The position numbers and the translations under genes are program-made. 33,583 bases of DNA from DATFYM01 sp035315065 (GTDB lineage: Bacteria; Acidobacteriota; Terriglobia; UBA7540), in assembly GCA_035315065.1 (NCBI GenBank), contig DATFYM010000030.1, positions 1 through 33,583 of the forward strand. The letters are read 5' to 3'. Under the pieces are notes generated by a model that did not search any database, was not told the DNA's origin, and was given only the letters and a program-made list of their open reading frames with translations. Shown piece after piece: positions 1 to 11,057 of this stretch. Positions within the stretch are counted from its first letter, which is position 1. Each line of letters begins with the position of its first letter.

Positions 1-411
1 GCCTTCGCGCCGCGTGGCGGCCCGGAGCTTGCGCAGACGCTTGGCAATGAGGGCCGCGGCCTGGTCCAACTCCTCCGCGCCCGAGGGGCCGCCGGAGGGT
101 GGCGCGCCGGGCAGTTGAACGTAGGGCGCGCCCAGCGGGGCCTGGGGAGGCGGGGGAACCTGGGGAGCGGGAAAGAAGCCCTCCAGTTGGGCGCGCAGGT
201 TCTCGGCCTGCTGACTCTCCGACTGCGCGCGGCGTTTGGCGTTGGCCTTGGCCAGGTTGCCGAGGTTGGCGGCGTAGCGCTTGGGCGTCTTGCGGTAGAC
301 CTTCTCCTTGGGCGCCAGGCGCGCCTTCTCCAGATTGGCCAGCAACTTGGCCTTGCGCTCGGGAGTCATCACGAACTTGCGCTTCGGTTTCGGCTCGTTC
401 GGTACGTCCAT
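1..411 (-). CDS. Hypothetical lysine/proline-rich protein, 3' end outside window
   Basis: A minus-strand frame opens at an ATG (409-411) and stays open for 137 codons to the window edge, so the C-terminus is missing. The protein starts MDVPNEPKPKRKFVMTPERK. Residues about 15-60 are rich in Lys, Ala, Asn and Leu, with a repeating pattern of the type LLANLEKARLAPKEK followed by NLGNLAKANAKRRAQ. Residues about 75-110 are Pro/Gln/Gly-rich and probably disordered, and a charged helical stretch follows (EELDQAAALIAKRLRKLR). There are no membrane segments or Cys. The basic helical N-terminus would suit a nucleic-acid-binding or structural role, but no family is recognised and none should be assumed. 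Two plus-strand frames over the same DNA have Arg/Gly/Ala-rich shadow composition. The gene is probably real, because its amino-acid composition is coherent over the whole frame. Confidence 0.6.
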   Translation of the reverse strand, partial: MDVPNEPKPKRKFVMTPERKAKLLANLEKARLAPKEKVYRKTPKRYAANLGNLAKANAKRRAQSESQQAENLRAQLEGFFPAPQVPPPPQAPLGAPYVQLPGAPPSGGPSGAEELDQAAALIAKRLRKLRAATRREG

Positions 412-475
412 CAACGGGTACCTAAAATTACCTAAAATCAGAAGTTAGAACGCAGAAATCAGACCGGGAGAACGT

Positions 476-532
476 CTTGGTTCTGATTTCTATGCATGGC
501 CGTGCTGCTTGGTTCTGATTTCTATGCATGGC
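476..532. repeat. 25-bp direct repeat, two copies
   Basis: The sequence cttggttctgatttctatgc plus the next five bases occurs at 476-500 and again, identically, at 508-532 (period 32). A shortened version of its core (ttctgatttc) appears again at about 670. The pair sits directly beside the 39-bp palindrome, so it may mark the edge of an inserted element. Confidence 0.85.
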
Positions 533-537
533 GCTGA

Positions 538-653
538 AAGTAAGTTTACATGTCATTCTGAGCGTAGCGAAGAATCTCTCTTGCCCTTTGGGCCTGCCTG
601 CGAGGCCGAAGACGGATTCTTCGCTACGCTCAGAATGACATGTAAACTTACTT
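538..653. repeat. Palindromic element with perfect 39-bp arms
   Basis: Positions 538-576 are the exact reverse complement of 615-653, separated by 38 bases. The arm contains the word tgtcattctgagcgtagcga, the well-known dispersed palindrome that gives spurious proteins containing CHSERSEES in many genomes. RNA from either strand would form a very long hairpin. It may act as a bidirectional transcription block downstream of the kinase gene at 987, or be a non-autonomous mobile palindrome (REP/MITE-like). No transposase is nearby. Confidence 0.9.
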
Positions 654-986
654 ACAACGTTTTGCATAATTTCTGATTTCCTCTCCACCTTCCCTGTTCC
701 CTCTACTCTAAATCAGCCCCGTGGGCAAGCGCGGCGGAGCCTATGCGCTTGCGGTTGCTTTCGAGCCTAGCTCATATAGTACTCCTCTGAGTTTTGCTTG
801 TCAAGTAAATTATTGCTATGGCCTCTGCGCCGGCCGCCACCAGCATTACCAACACACTTTTGGCCCACACCAACCTTTTTCTTTCGACCCGGCAGCGAAT
901 CAGTCTCCGCGTAGCCCACTTACCTGCTCAGTGCCGACCGCCGGATTGCCAGGTCTCAGGCAAAAGCGACTTGTTGAAGGGCCTTT

Positions 987-3671
987 TTACTTCTTTCCCG
1001 CCGGCACCCGACGCTTCAGCTCTTCAAACCAGTTGAGCACCACGTTGATTTGCGTTGGTGCCCCTTCGCCCGCCTCGACGGGCTTGAGCATCAGGAAGCG
1101 CTGGCCGTCGGCTGAGACATCGTAGTTGGGGAAGGTGAGCGGCGTCGGCTGGTAGTGTCCCTCGAAAAGTACCTTCGGCTTGCCCGCGGAAAAGCTCGGC
1201 TGCGTGGCAATGTCCACGGCCATCATCTTGCCGCCGCTGCGGTAGAACAGCTCCCGCCCCTTCGGGTTCCACACCGGCTCCGTACCGCCTTCCGTCGAGA
1301 TTTGATACTTGCCGCCGGGGCCCGGAAACAGTTGCACGTAGACTTCATAGCGGCCCGATTCGTCCGAGACATAGGCCAGCCAATGCCCGTCGGGCGAAAA
1401 ACGTGGACAAGTTTCGTTGAACTGCGTTTGGAGGAAGGGCTGCGCCTTGCGGTCACTGAGCCGCAGCAACCAGATGTCGTATCCCGTAATGGGGGAGGGT
1501 TCAATATAAGCGAGGAATTTTCCGTCCGGGGTCCAAGAGCTCGGAACCTGGGTGATATCCCCCGAGGTCAGGCGCTCCATCCCGCTGCTGCCGTCCACTG
1601 GTTGCCAATAGATGTTCGCGGAGCCTGTCTTGTTTGATTGAAACGATATTTGCTTGCCATCCGGCGTCCAAGCCGGGGCAAGATTCGTATTCCCCTCAAA
1701 CGTCAACCGGGTTAACGTCTCCCGGGAAAGGTCGTAGAGCCAGACTTGCGATTCCTGATCGTCAATTGTTGCAGCCACCTGACGGTTATTGGGGGAGACG
1801 CGCGGGAAACGGTAGGAGCGCGCAGGAGCCCCAGTCGTTTGCTCCACCCCCTTTCGATTAACCCACACCAGTTCGCGTTGGCCCGCCCGAATGTTTCCCG
1901 GAACGTAGACCAGCGATCCGGTGGCGGAAATACTGTACTGGGCGTCTCCAGTGGCTGGAGATTGCAGGATACCCTCCACCACAGGGACCGCCGCGCCCGC
2001 TACTTCCAGCCGTTGGGCATCGAACGGCACAGCCATCAGGATTCCGCTTTGCGCGAAAATCAGGTGCCCGGAGGCCGCATAGCGGGGCTGCGACCCCACT
2101 TGGGCCAGAACCCGCCTTACGCCCGTCTCCATGGACTCGACTACGATATGTGCGTTGGTCCAGTTGCCCGCATTCTCGCTGGAGGCAAAGACCACCTCCT
2201 TGCCGCCGGGCAAGAGATCCGGCCAGGCGTTGATCATCGCCCCTTTCTCGAAATGAGTCAGCGGCTGCGGCGTGCCTCCTGCTTCCGATACTTGGTCGAT
2301 AGTTCCGAACGCTGTGGGGCAGAAGACAATCATGCCCTGGCTGTTCCAACTGGCCCCTCGAGGAAGCTTGGCATCGGCGAGGCTTTGCGTCGATCCCTCG
2401 CTCATCGAAACCTTTTTGAGTTTGCCGCCGGCAAAGAAACCAAGCGATTGGCCGTCAGGCGAGAAGAAAGGGATGGTCGCTCCATCCGTGTTGGGGACAG
2501 GCGTGGCCTCCAGACTGTCCATCGCCCGCAGATAAAGCTGCTGCGTGCCGCCCTGGTCGGCAACGTACACGAGCTTGGTTCCGTCGGGCGAGAGAGCCAC
2601 GGCGGGTAGATCGGACACCGCAAGCCGCTGGCCCGGCGGCAGCGTAATCACCGTGCGGCTGACGGATCGTGGCGGTATGGGCTTCAGATTCCAGACGGCA
2701 AGGCCGGCGATGGCCGCCAGGAGCAACGAAACGACGCCCCACAACAGGGCTCCTCGCCAGCCTGGGCGGACGCCTTTTGCGGCGGCGGTCGGCGCCAAGA
2801 TGACCTGCGAGCCACCTTCGGCAATCCATTTCAACTCATCACACAGGTCGCCTGCCCCCTGCCATCTCTGCTCCGGTTCCTTGACCAGACATTTCCTCAC
2901 CACGCGGTCCAGTCCGGGAGGCGTCATGGGCTGGAGGGTGGATATCGCTGGAGGATCATTCCCCAGGATGGCCGCAATCACGCTGGCTTGGCCCTTGCCC
3001 TCAAAAGCCTTTTTGCCCGTCACCATCTCGTACACTACGGCCCCAAAGGCAAAGATGTCGGTGCGCGCATCGACCTCGCCGCCTTCCAACTGCTCCGGGG
3101 CCATGTACTGTAGCGTCCCGACAATCGCCCCTTGCGCGGTCAGGTTACCTTGCGCAGTGGGAAGTTGGGAAAGTGCAGCCGGCGAGCCTGTCTCCTGCTC
3201 CAGCTTCGCCAGCCCGAAATCGAGCAACTTCGTCCCCGTCTTGGTCAGCATGATGTTGCCGGGCTTCAGGTCCCGGTGGGTCACGCCCTTGCGGTGGGCC
3301 TTGTCCAGCGCACCGGCAATCTGGATGGCATACAGCAAGGCTTGCTCCAGCGGCAGCGGGCCTTTCTCGAGCCGCTGCGCCAGCGTCTCGCCCTCCAGGT
3401 ACTCCATCACCAGATAATCAGTCCCATCCTGCTGACCAACATCATAAAGGGTGCAGATGTGGGGGTCACTGAGACTCGAGATGGTTTTGGCCTCGCGCTC
3501 GAAGCGCTGCCGCAGAGTCGGATCGTGGGAGAGATGCGAGGGAAGAATCTTGATGGCGACGGTGCGATCGAGGCGCGTGTCGCGGGCGCGATACACTTCT
3601 CCCATCCCGCCCGCGCCCAGCGGCGAGAGAATTTCGTAAGGGCCAAGCTTCGCGCCAGAAGTAAGTGACAT
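987..3671 (-). CDS. Ser/Thr protein kinase with C-terminal PD40 (TolB-like) propeller
   Basis: An 894-residue membrane receptor kinase. The catalytic domain (about 10-285) is complete: Gly loop GAGGMGEVY (19-27), Lys41 in VAIK, HRDLKPGN (132-139), DFG (151-153) and MAPEQ (190-194). One transmembrane helix lies at about 306-327. The remaining 560 residues carry repeated PD40 blades (LSPDGTKLVYVAD, FSPDGQSLGFF, WTPDGKQISFQ, FSPDGHWLAYVS), expected to form an extracytoplasmic beta-propeller that senses a ligand or binds a partner. This architecture is typical of Acidobacteria, with kinase inside and propeller outside. Unlike the next kinase, it has no foreign linker insert. The ATG is preceded by no Shine-Dalgarno but by TATAAT 11 nt upstream, so the message should have almost no leader. 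The substrate is unknown. Confidence 0.95.
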   Translation of the reverse strand: MSLTSGAKLGPYEILSPLGAGGMGEVYRARDTRLDRTVAIKILPSHLSHDPTLRQRFEREAKTISSLSDPHICTLYDVGQQDGTDYLVMEYLEGETLAQRLEKGPLPLEQALLYAIQIAGALDKAHRKGVTHRDLKPGNIMLTKTGTKLLDFGLAKLEQETGSPAALSQLPTAQGNLTAQGAIVGTLQYMAPEQLEGGEVDARTDIFAFGAVVYEMVTGKKAFEGKGQASVIAAILGNDPPAISTLQPMTPPGLDRVVRKCLVKEPEQRWQGAGDLCDELKWIAEGGSQVILAPTAAAKGVRPGWRGALLWGVVSLLLAAIAGLAVWNLKPIPPRSVSRTVITLPPGQRLAVSDLPAVALSPDGTKLVYVADQGGTQQLYLRAMDSLEATPVPNTDGATIPFFSPDGQSLGFFAGGKLKKVSMSEGSTQSLADAKLPRGASWNSQGMIVFCPTAFGTIDQVSEAGGTPQPLTHFEKGAMINAWPDLLPGGKEVVFASSENAGNWTNAHIVVESMETGVRRVLAQVGSQPRYAASGHLIFAQSGILMAVPFDAQRLEVAGAAVPVVEGILQSPATGDAQYSISATGSLVYVPGNIRAGQRELVWVNRKGVEQTTGAPARSYRFPRVSPNNRQVAATIDDQESQVWLYDLSRETLTRLTFEGNTNLAPAWTPDGKQISFQSNKTGSANIYWQPVDGSSGMERLTSGDITQVPSSWTPDGKFLAYIEPSPITGYDIWLLRLSDRKAQPFLQTQFNETCPRFSPDGHWLAYVSDESGRYEVYVQLFPGPGGKYQISTEGGTEPVWNPKGRELFYRSGGKMMAVDIATQPSFSAGKPKVLFEGHYQPTPLTFPNYDVSADGQRFLMLKPVEAGEGAPTQINVVLNWFEELKRRVPAGKK

Positions 3672-3682
3672 CAGTGGAGTGA

Positions 3683-3713
3683 ATTATACAGGAAACTGGC
3701 CCGCCACCGTCAA
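3683..3713 (-). promoter_or_regulatory. Sigma-70-like promoter abutting the ATG
   Basis: On the minus strand, TTGACG (3708-3713) and a perfect TATAAT (3683-3688) are separated by 19 bp. Only 11 nt lie between TATAAT and the ATG at 3671, so transcription would start about 4-5 nt before the start codon. There is no ribosome-binding site in that interval. The 19-bp spacer is slightly long, but the same box at the same distance precedes the next kinase gene. Confidence 0.6.
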
Positions 3714-3936
3714 TTGCAGCCGAAGACATTGGCAGCGAAGGACGGGGTTTGGCCTGCCCATCCAGTTCAGTGAACGCTCCGGCGGCAAACGTCGATACCG
3801 GTCGCCCTAATCACCTTCTGGCGATCATGCTCGGATCACGGGGTACTCGGAAGAAATCCACAATGGCCGTGACAGGAGTTACTCGCGTGGGGTTGGCAAG
3901 CTCCGCCGGAAGCGGCCGCAGGTCCGTTCCACAGGC

Positions 3937-6747
<2,811 letters not shown>

Positions 6748-6758
6748 TCGGGAGACTA

Positions 6759-6788
6759 ATTATACGTCCGGGACAGGTGCCTCGGCAA
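6759..6788 (-). promoter_or_regulatory. Sigma-70-like promoter abutting the ATG
   Basis: Minus-strand TTGCCG (6783-6788), an 18-bp spacer, and a perfect TATAAT (6759-6764). Exactly 11 nt separate TATAAT from the kinase ATG at 6747, the same as in the neighbouring kinase gene, and no Shine-Dalgarno fits. A nearly leaderless mRNA is expected. Confidence 0.6.
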
Positions 6789-6926
6789 GATAGCTTAGGG
6801 TGCCAAGGTGCTGCAATATACTGACCCTCGAGGGCACAGGTTGCCAAGGCTCTTTACCGGCTCGACCTGCGGGAACCTGTCCGTGATTTAGGCGCCGCGC
6901 CCCACTTCGCTACGACCGCGAGAGCT

Positions 6927-7220
6927 TCACTTCGAGGTAGGAGCTTGGCGCGAGCTGTGCCAGAAGTGAAGAATCTCCACGAAATTCGGGGCTTCGTTCA
7001 CGCGGTAGTAGATCAAGATCGGGGTATGCACCAACTGGCGGACGCCGGGACGCCCGGCAACTGGACTACCGATGTATGGGAAGTTTCTTAAGAGATCGAC
7101 GTGGTCCAATATGGCGTTGCCGAACCGTTCGGCAGCAGCAGGAAAGTTAGCCCAGGAGTAGGCCAGGATTTCCTCAAAATCCGCTAGCGCGGCCTTTGCG
7201 ATTCGAATTTGGAAATCCAC
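6927..7220 (-). CDS. ParE/RelE-family toxin
   Basis: A 97-residue protein with the RelE/ParE fold signature: N-terminal ADFEEILAYSWANFP helix pair, conserved FPYIGSPVAGRPGVRQLV, then the strand pair ILIYYRVNE and VEILHFWHSSR. Family members poison DNA gyrase (ParE) or cleave mRNA on the ribosome (RelE), and sequence alone does not decide which. The likely start is GTG at 7218-7220. This start overlaps the end of the antitoxin gene by 37 nt in another frame, the usual arrangement for translational coupling. Length is normal for the family, so the toxin looks intact. Confidence 0.85.
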   Translation of the reverse strand: MDFQIRIAKAALADFEEILAYSWANFPAAAERFGNAILDHVDLLRNFPYIGSPVAGRPGVRQLVHTPILIYYRVNEAPNFVEILHFWHSSRQAPTSK

Positions 7221-7363
7221 TGGGGAATCATTTTCCGGACTTCATCGATGGGTACGGTCCGGCCCTCGTCGGCATCCTCGATGCCACGGTCAATGGCAGC
7301 CAAGGTTATGGCGTCCACTTCGACTTCTTCGGTGAGTGGTGCCTGGAGCTTCAGGTCAGCCAT
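7184..7363 (-). CDS. Small antitoxin partner of the ParE/RelE toxin
   Basis: A 59-codon frame starting at ATG 7363 and ending at TAG 7184. The protein begins MADLKLQAPLTEEVEVDAIT and continues with the pattern AAIDRGIEDADEGRTVP followed by IDEVRKMIPQWISKF. The motif I-x-x-G-I-x-D-x-x-x-G-R-x-V-x-x-x-E-V is typical of the C-terminal toxin-binding tail of CopG/ParD-type antitoxins. The N-terminal DNA-binding ribbon is short or absent, so autoregulation by this protein alone is uncertain. It sits immediately upstream of the toxin and overlaps it by 37 nt, which supports the pairing. Confidence 0.75.
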   Translation of the reverse strand: MADLKLQAPLTEEVEVDAITLAAIDRGIEDADEGRTVPIDEVRKMIPQWISKFESQRPR

Positions 7364-7369
7364 ACGGTT

Positions 7370-7398
7370 ACAATAGCTCGAAGCGAAGAGGAATGCAA
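7370..7398 (-). promoter_or_regulatory. Possible promoter of the toxin-antitoxin pair
   Basis: Minus-strand TTGCAT (7393-7398), a 17-bp spacer, and TATTGT (7370-7375), with six bases before the antitoxin ATG. The hexamers are imperfect, so this is a weak call. If right, it would give another leaderless transcript like those of the two kinases. Confidence 0.35.
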
Positions 7399-7541
7399 CG
7401 CTATTTCAACACTGTGGGGAATTGCCGATTTACGACTGCCGATTTGACGATCGGAAGAAATAGACTCACGCTATTTCGGTTTTCCAATCGTCAATCCTTA
7501 ATTCCTCTGGTCCGTTACCCTCTTATGGGTCGCGCCCCTTT

Positions 7542-8360
7542 TTAACTGGTCCCGTCGCCTCCCGACGGTTGCACCGACGCCATCGCTGCTTGAGCTGATT
7601 CCCTACTTGCGCCGGGGGCGCCCGGGGCGTTCGACGCGGCCGCCGGCTCAGGGTGGGTCACATCCGCAGGCGAGGGCGACTGCTCGGGCGCTGGGGCGGG
7701 TGAGGCCAGCCCCGCTGCGGGTCGAGGACCGTGAAGGCGCGTCGCCGGTCGCGGACTTCGGCGCTCAAACGGACGAGCATGGGCCGCGGTCGCGGACGCT
7801 CCGGCTCGGTCCATGACCGGGCGGAAGGCAATCTCCACCTGTGCGTTGTCGAGATCCTCTTCGCGCAACACAATCACCTGCTCGAACCCCTCCTCGCTGA
7901 TCCCCGCCTTGACCTGCTGGAAAAGCTGGAACTGCCGCTCCACGATCGCCGGTCCTACGGTCCGTGGCCGCGCCTGATCGTGGGCCAGGCACGTTTCCAG
8001 CGACACATCAAAGAGCACGGCCACGCAAGGGACGCCATGCCGGCGCGACCGCTCCAGCAGGCTCCAGCGCGCCGACTGGGTGATCGCCGTCGAATCCACC
8101 ACGCAAAGCCGGTTCAAATCGAGCCGCAGGTCGAGGATGAAATCGAGCAATGCGAAGGCCTGTTCTTGAAACCGCTGATCGCGTTCGTCGTCGCAAACCA
8201 GGGCCCGGCACTGGTCGGAGGAGATCACCTGGGTTGGGCGGAAGTACTTCGCCGCGAAGGTCGACTTGCCGCAGCCGGCCGGTCCGCAGAGCACCACTAC
8301 TGAAGGTCTCACTAAACGTAACGTCTTATGATTGCTGCCTACTTGGCTGGGAGCATCCAT
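7542..8360 (-). CDS. Polynucleotide-kinase-like P-loop NTPase (AAA_33 type)
   Basis: A 272-residue protein. Residues 20-165 form a P-loop kinase domain: strand VVVLCGPAGCGKST (21-34) with Walker A GPAGCGKS, then VISSDQCR (45-52), which matches the substrate-binding SSD/R of Pnkp-type 5'-polynucleotide kinases. LCVVDSTAI (85-93) is at the Walker B position, a CVAVLFDVSLETCLAHD segment follows, and the lid is RPRTVGPAIVERQFQLFQ (131-148). The family phosphorylates nucleic-acid 5'-OH ends or small substrates in the cytoplasm. No phosphatase or ligase domain is fused. The last about 85 residues are Pro/Ala/Ser-rich and look disordered. It stands alone, 180 bp from the toxin pair, and a role in RNA or DNA end repair is inference. 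Confidence 0.8.
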   Translation of the reverse strand: MDAPSQVGSNHKTLRLVRPSVVVLCGPAGCGKSTFAAKYFRPTQVISSDQCRALVCDDERDQRFQEQAFALLDFILDLRLDLNRLCVVDSTAITQSARWSLLERSRRHGVPCVAVLFDVSLETCLAHDQARPRTVGPAIVERQFQLFQQVKAGISEEGFEQVIVLREEDLDNAQVEIAFRPVMDRAGASATAAHARPFERRSPRPATRLHGPRPAAGLASPAPAPEQSPSPADVTHPEPAAASNAPGAPGASRESAQAAMASVQPSGGDGTS

Positions 8361-8433
8361 AGTTTATATACCGTCCTTTCAATATGAAAGCCCACCGGTG
8401 AGATGAAAATTAGGGTCCTGGGGTTACTGCAAA

Positions 8434-8572
8434 AGGTAGACGGTAGAAAGCAGACGGCATAAAGGGGAAGACGGCAGATGGTAGACCGTAGACAGCATAT
8501 GGGAAGACGCGGCGCTTCGCCCTCTTCCCTTATGCGGTCTACCATCTACCGTCTACCGACTACCGTCTGCCC
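8434..8572. repeat. Word-repeat spacer with inverted arms
   Basis: The 210-bp spacer after the P-loop gene is built from variants of gtagacggtag/cggcagatggtag. A left arm (about 8470-8506) is an imperfect inverted match to about 8523-8553, running from agatggtagaccgtagacag to its near complement tcttcccttatgcggtctac. The loop itself (gacgcggcgcttcgccc) is GC-rich. RNA would fold into a long imperfect hairpin just downstream of the fusion gene at 8573. Confidence 0.7.
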
Positions 8573-11002
8573 TCAATACAACAAGTACTTGGCGCGCAGC
8601 TTGCGAAACTCCTGCAACTGGTCCTGTTCCCAATCGTAGGCCGTGCGGCGCGGGTCTTGCCCGTTGCGGATGGATTCCAGCACCCGCCGCGAGCCCACTA
8701 ACGGCAGCGTCTTATCAAGCTGGAAATCGTTGGGGAAAAGCTTATGCAAGGCGGATGCCAACTCAACGCCCAGCTCCGGTGCGTCCAGGGCCCGCCGATC
8801 GAGCAGGTGGATCTGGACTCCGTGGCAGGGCTCGCCCGCAAACCGGTTCTCGCGGGGAGTGAAGTCGAGGGGCAAAAAGCGGACGCCCTGGATGTGCCGG
8901 GCGTTGAGGGTCTCGGCAAGCTTATTCGAGTCGATCCACGGGGCGCCCAGCACTTCGAACGGCGTATCGGTGCCGCGACCCACGCTGACGTTCGCTCCCT
9001 CGATCATCCCCACACCCGGATAGAGAACCTCCTCCGTCAGGGTGCGCAGGTTCGGCGAAGGGTTAATCCAGGGGAGGCCGGTCTCGTCGTACCAGTCGGT
9101 GCGCCGCCATCCCTGCATCTTGATCACATGAAGCTTGGCACCCAGGCGCTGCTCGGTATTGAACATCTCCGCCAACTCGCCTTCCGTCATGCCGTGGCGG
9201 ACCGGCAAAGGAAAGTAGGCCACGAACGATCGCAGGTCCGAATCGAGCATCGGCCCTTCCACGAGGAAGCCGTTGATTGGATTGGGGCGGTCTAGCACGT
9301 AGTAGTCAATTCCTTTTTTTGCTGCTGCTTCGATAGTATAACCTAAAGTAGTTGTGTAGGTATAGAAGCGGACGCCCGCGTCCTGGATATCGAACACCAG
9401 CGCGTCGAGACCCTCCAGCATTTTGTCAGTGGGCCGCTCGCTGTCTCCAAAGAGGCTGTAGACGGGCAGGCCGGTCTCCGGCTCGGTGGTGGAGGCCACG
9501 CGCTCGTCGGCCTTACCGAAGAGACCGTGCTCGGGACTGAAGATGGCCGCCAGCTTCACGCCCGGCGCGCGATAGAACAGATCGATGGTACGGCGGCCCG
9601 CAGCGTCGCGTCCCGAGTGGTTGGTGATCAAGCCCACGCGCCGTCCCGCCAGCGACTGGAAATTCTCCGCCTCCAGCACGTCGATGCCGGTGAGCACTTT
9701 GTCGTTGTGGACGCCCTCAATCCGGTAGGCGTTCATGCGCTCGTGAAACCCGGCCGACGAGAGGCGCGCCGCCACCTGCTCCGGTGTGAGAACGACGCCA
9801 AAAGCCGCCGCCACCAGGGTGGCGACCCGCGCCCGCAGCGAGCCGACGCTTCCTTTGCCGTCGGGGTGGACGGCGTTGGTCAAAAGCACCAGGTACGTCT
9901 GCGAAAAAGGATCGATCCAAATGTCGGTGCCGGTGAACCCGGTGTGGCCGAAGGACCCCACGGGGAAAAGCTCGCCGCGGTTGGAAGCGAAGGGTGAGTC
10001 AATGTCCCAGCCGAGTCCGCGGAGGGCCAGAGAGTCAACCGGCGTTTCCGGCGTGGTCATCTTGTCCACGGTGAGCGGACTGAAGATGCGGGCGCCCTTG
10101 TAAGTGCCGCGGCTCAAAAGCATCTGGCAATAAATGGCGAGGTCGTCGGCGGTGGAAAACAGGCCCGCGTGCCCGGCCACACCGCCCATGTCGCGTGCCG
10201 TCGGGTCGTGCACCTCGCCCCAGAGAATCTTCCCCTTGGTCTCCGACTCGTGCTGAGTGGGAGCAATGCGGCTGCGCAGCCGAACCGGCGGACGAAATTG
10301 CGTGTCCTTCATGCCTAGCGGCTGGAAGAGGTGCTGGCGGCAATAACCGTCGAGCGGCTGCTTGGAAATACGATGGACCAACTCGCCCAGGGTTTCGAAG
10401 TTGATGTCGCTGTAGATGAAGCGCGTGCCCGGCGGCACGATCAGGCTGTCGGCCACGATCATCTTCATCGCCGTCTCGTAGCCGGACCATTCCGGCTTCA
10501 GCTCGAGGTCGGGAGGCAGTCCGGAAAAGTGCGTCAGCAGCTCCTGCACGGTCACCTGGTCCTTGCCGTTGGCGGCAAAATCGGGCCAGTAGTCGGCCAC
10601 CGGGTCCTCCAGCCGGATCTTGCCTTGCTCGAAGAGTTGCATCACCGCGGGCGCGGTGGCCACCACCTTGGTGAGCGAGGCCAGATCGAAGATGGTGGTG
10701 GGCGTCATGCGCAGCTTGCGGGGTACGAGAGCGCGGTAACCGAAAGCTTGACGGTAAACGACATGCCCGTTGTGCCCCACCACCACGACGGCGCCCGGAC
10801 ACTTGCCCTCACGAACCGCCTCGGCTACCATGGGAGCAATCGAGGCTAGTTTGGCACGAGCGGCGGCGCTGACGGATGGGGACGTGACGGTCGACTTGGC
10901 GGCGGTCGCCGCAGGGCGTTTAGCCTGTCCAGCGCGGGCAGGGGTGCAATGGGACGCGAGTATCGTCAGGGCAAGAACGAGAGAGAGACGAGAAGGTTTC
11001 AT
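8573..11002 (-). CDS. Secreted AmiE-like beta-lactamase domain fused to NamZ (DUF1343) exo-muramidase
   Basis: An 809-residue, two-enzyme fusion (numbering below is from the upstream TTG at 11038). A signal peptide (KPSRLSLVLALTILASHC...ARA) implies export. Domain 1 (about 60-415) is a serine beta-lactamase/esterase fold with nucleophile motif SLTK (121-124), YSD (209-211) at the usual YxN position, and HTG (365-367). Domain 2 (about 450-820) is DUF1343, with SPEHGLFG (501-508) holding the catalytic Glu region, FDIQDAGVRFYTY (549-561) and DRPNP (583-587). In Bacillus subtilis the separate neighbours YbbE/AmiE and YbbC/NamZ strip the stem peptide from MurNAc and release MurNAc from peptidoglycan fragments, and this protein appears to join both steps. 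ATG 11002 is preferred because it opens directly onto the signal peptide, though its ribosome-binding site is weak. Function is inferred from family. Confidence 0.88.
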   Translation of the reverse strand: MKPSRLSLVLALTILASHCTPARAGQAKRPAATAAKSTVTSPSVSAAARAKLASIAPMVAEAVREGKCPGAVVVVGHNGHVVYRQAFGYRALVPRKLRMTPTTIFDLASLTKVVATAPAVMQLFEQGKIRLEDPVADYWPDFAANGKDQVTVQELLTHFSGLPPDLELKPEWSGYETAMKMIVADSLIVPPGTRFIYSDINFETLGELVHRISKQPLDGYCRQHLFQPLGMKDTQFRPPVRLRSRIAPTQHESETKGKILWGEVHDPTARDMGGVAGHAGLFSTADDLAIYCQMLLSRGTYKGARIFSPLTVDKMTTPETPVDSLALRGLGWDIDSPFASNRGELFPVGSFGHTGFTGTDIWIDPFSQTYLVLLTNAVHPDGKGSVGSLRARVATLVAAAFGVVLTPEQVAARLSSAGFHERMNAYRIEGVHNDKVLTGIDVLEAENFQSLAGRRVGLITNHSGRDAAGRRTIDLFYRAPGVKLAAIFSPEHGLFGKADERVASTTEPETGLPVYSLFGDSERPTDKMLEGLDALVFDIQDAGVRFYTYTTTLGYTIEAAAKKGIDYYVLDRPNPINGFLVEGPMLDSDLRSFVAYFPLPVRHGMTEGELAEMFNTEQRLGAKLHVIKMQGWRRTDWYDETGLPWINPSPNLRTLTEEVLYPGVGMIEGANVSVGRGTDTPFEVLGAPWIDSNKLAETLNARHIQGVRFLPLDFTPRENRFAGEPCHGVQIHLLDRRALDAPELGVELASALHKLFPNDFQLDKTLPLVGSRRVLESIRNGQDPRRTAYDWEQDQLQEFRKLRAKYLLY

Positions 11003-11057
11003 AAGTCCAGTGGGGATTCCCCGAATCCTCCGGATCAAATCTTAGCATGGGAAGTGC

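Larger units (their letters stand above)
412..986. other. Repeat-rich spacer without a supported gene
   Basis: This spacer lies between the convergently read ends of two minus-strand genes. Its first half carries a short doubled word (cctaaaat, 421-439), a 25-bp direct repeat and a long palindrome, described separately. The rest (about 690-986) has open frames on the plus strand, but their composition (Ser/Pro/Cys-rich, no ribosome-binding site) looks non-coding. No RNA gene or clear terminator was found other than the palindrome itself. Confidence 0.6.

Noticed and set aside
428..688. 86-codon minus-strand frame with CHSERSEES peptide
   Set aside because: It is a translation of the 39-bp palindrome and direct repeats, a known source of false proteins.
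721..1125. 134-codon plus-strand frame
   Set aside because: Overlaps the kinase 3' end antisense, has no ribosome-binding site, and its Ser/Pro/Cys-rich composition looks non-coding.
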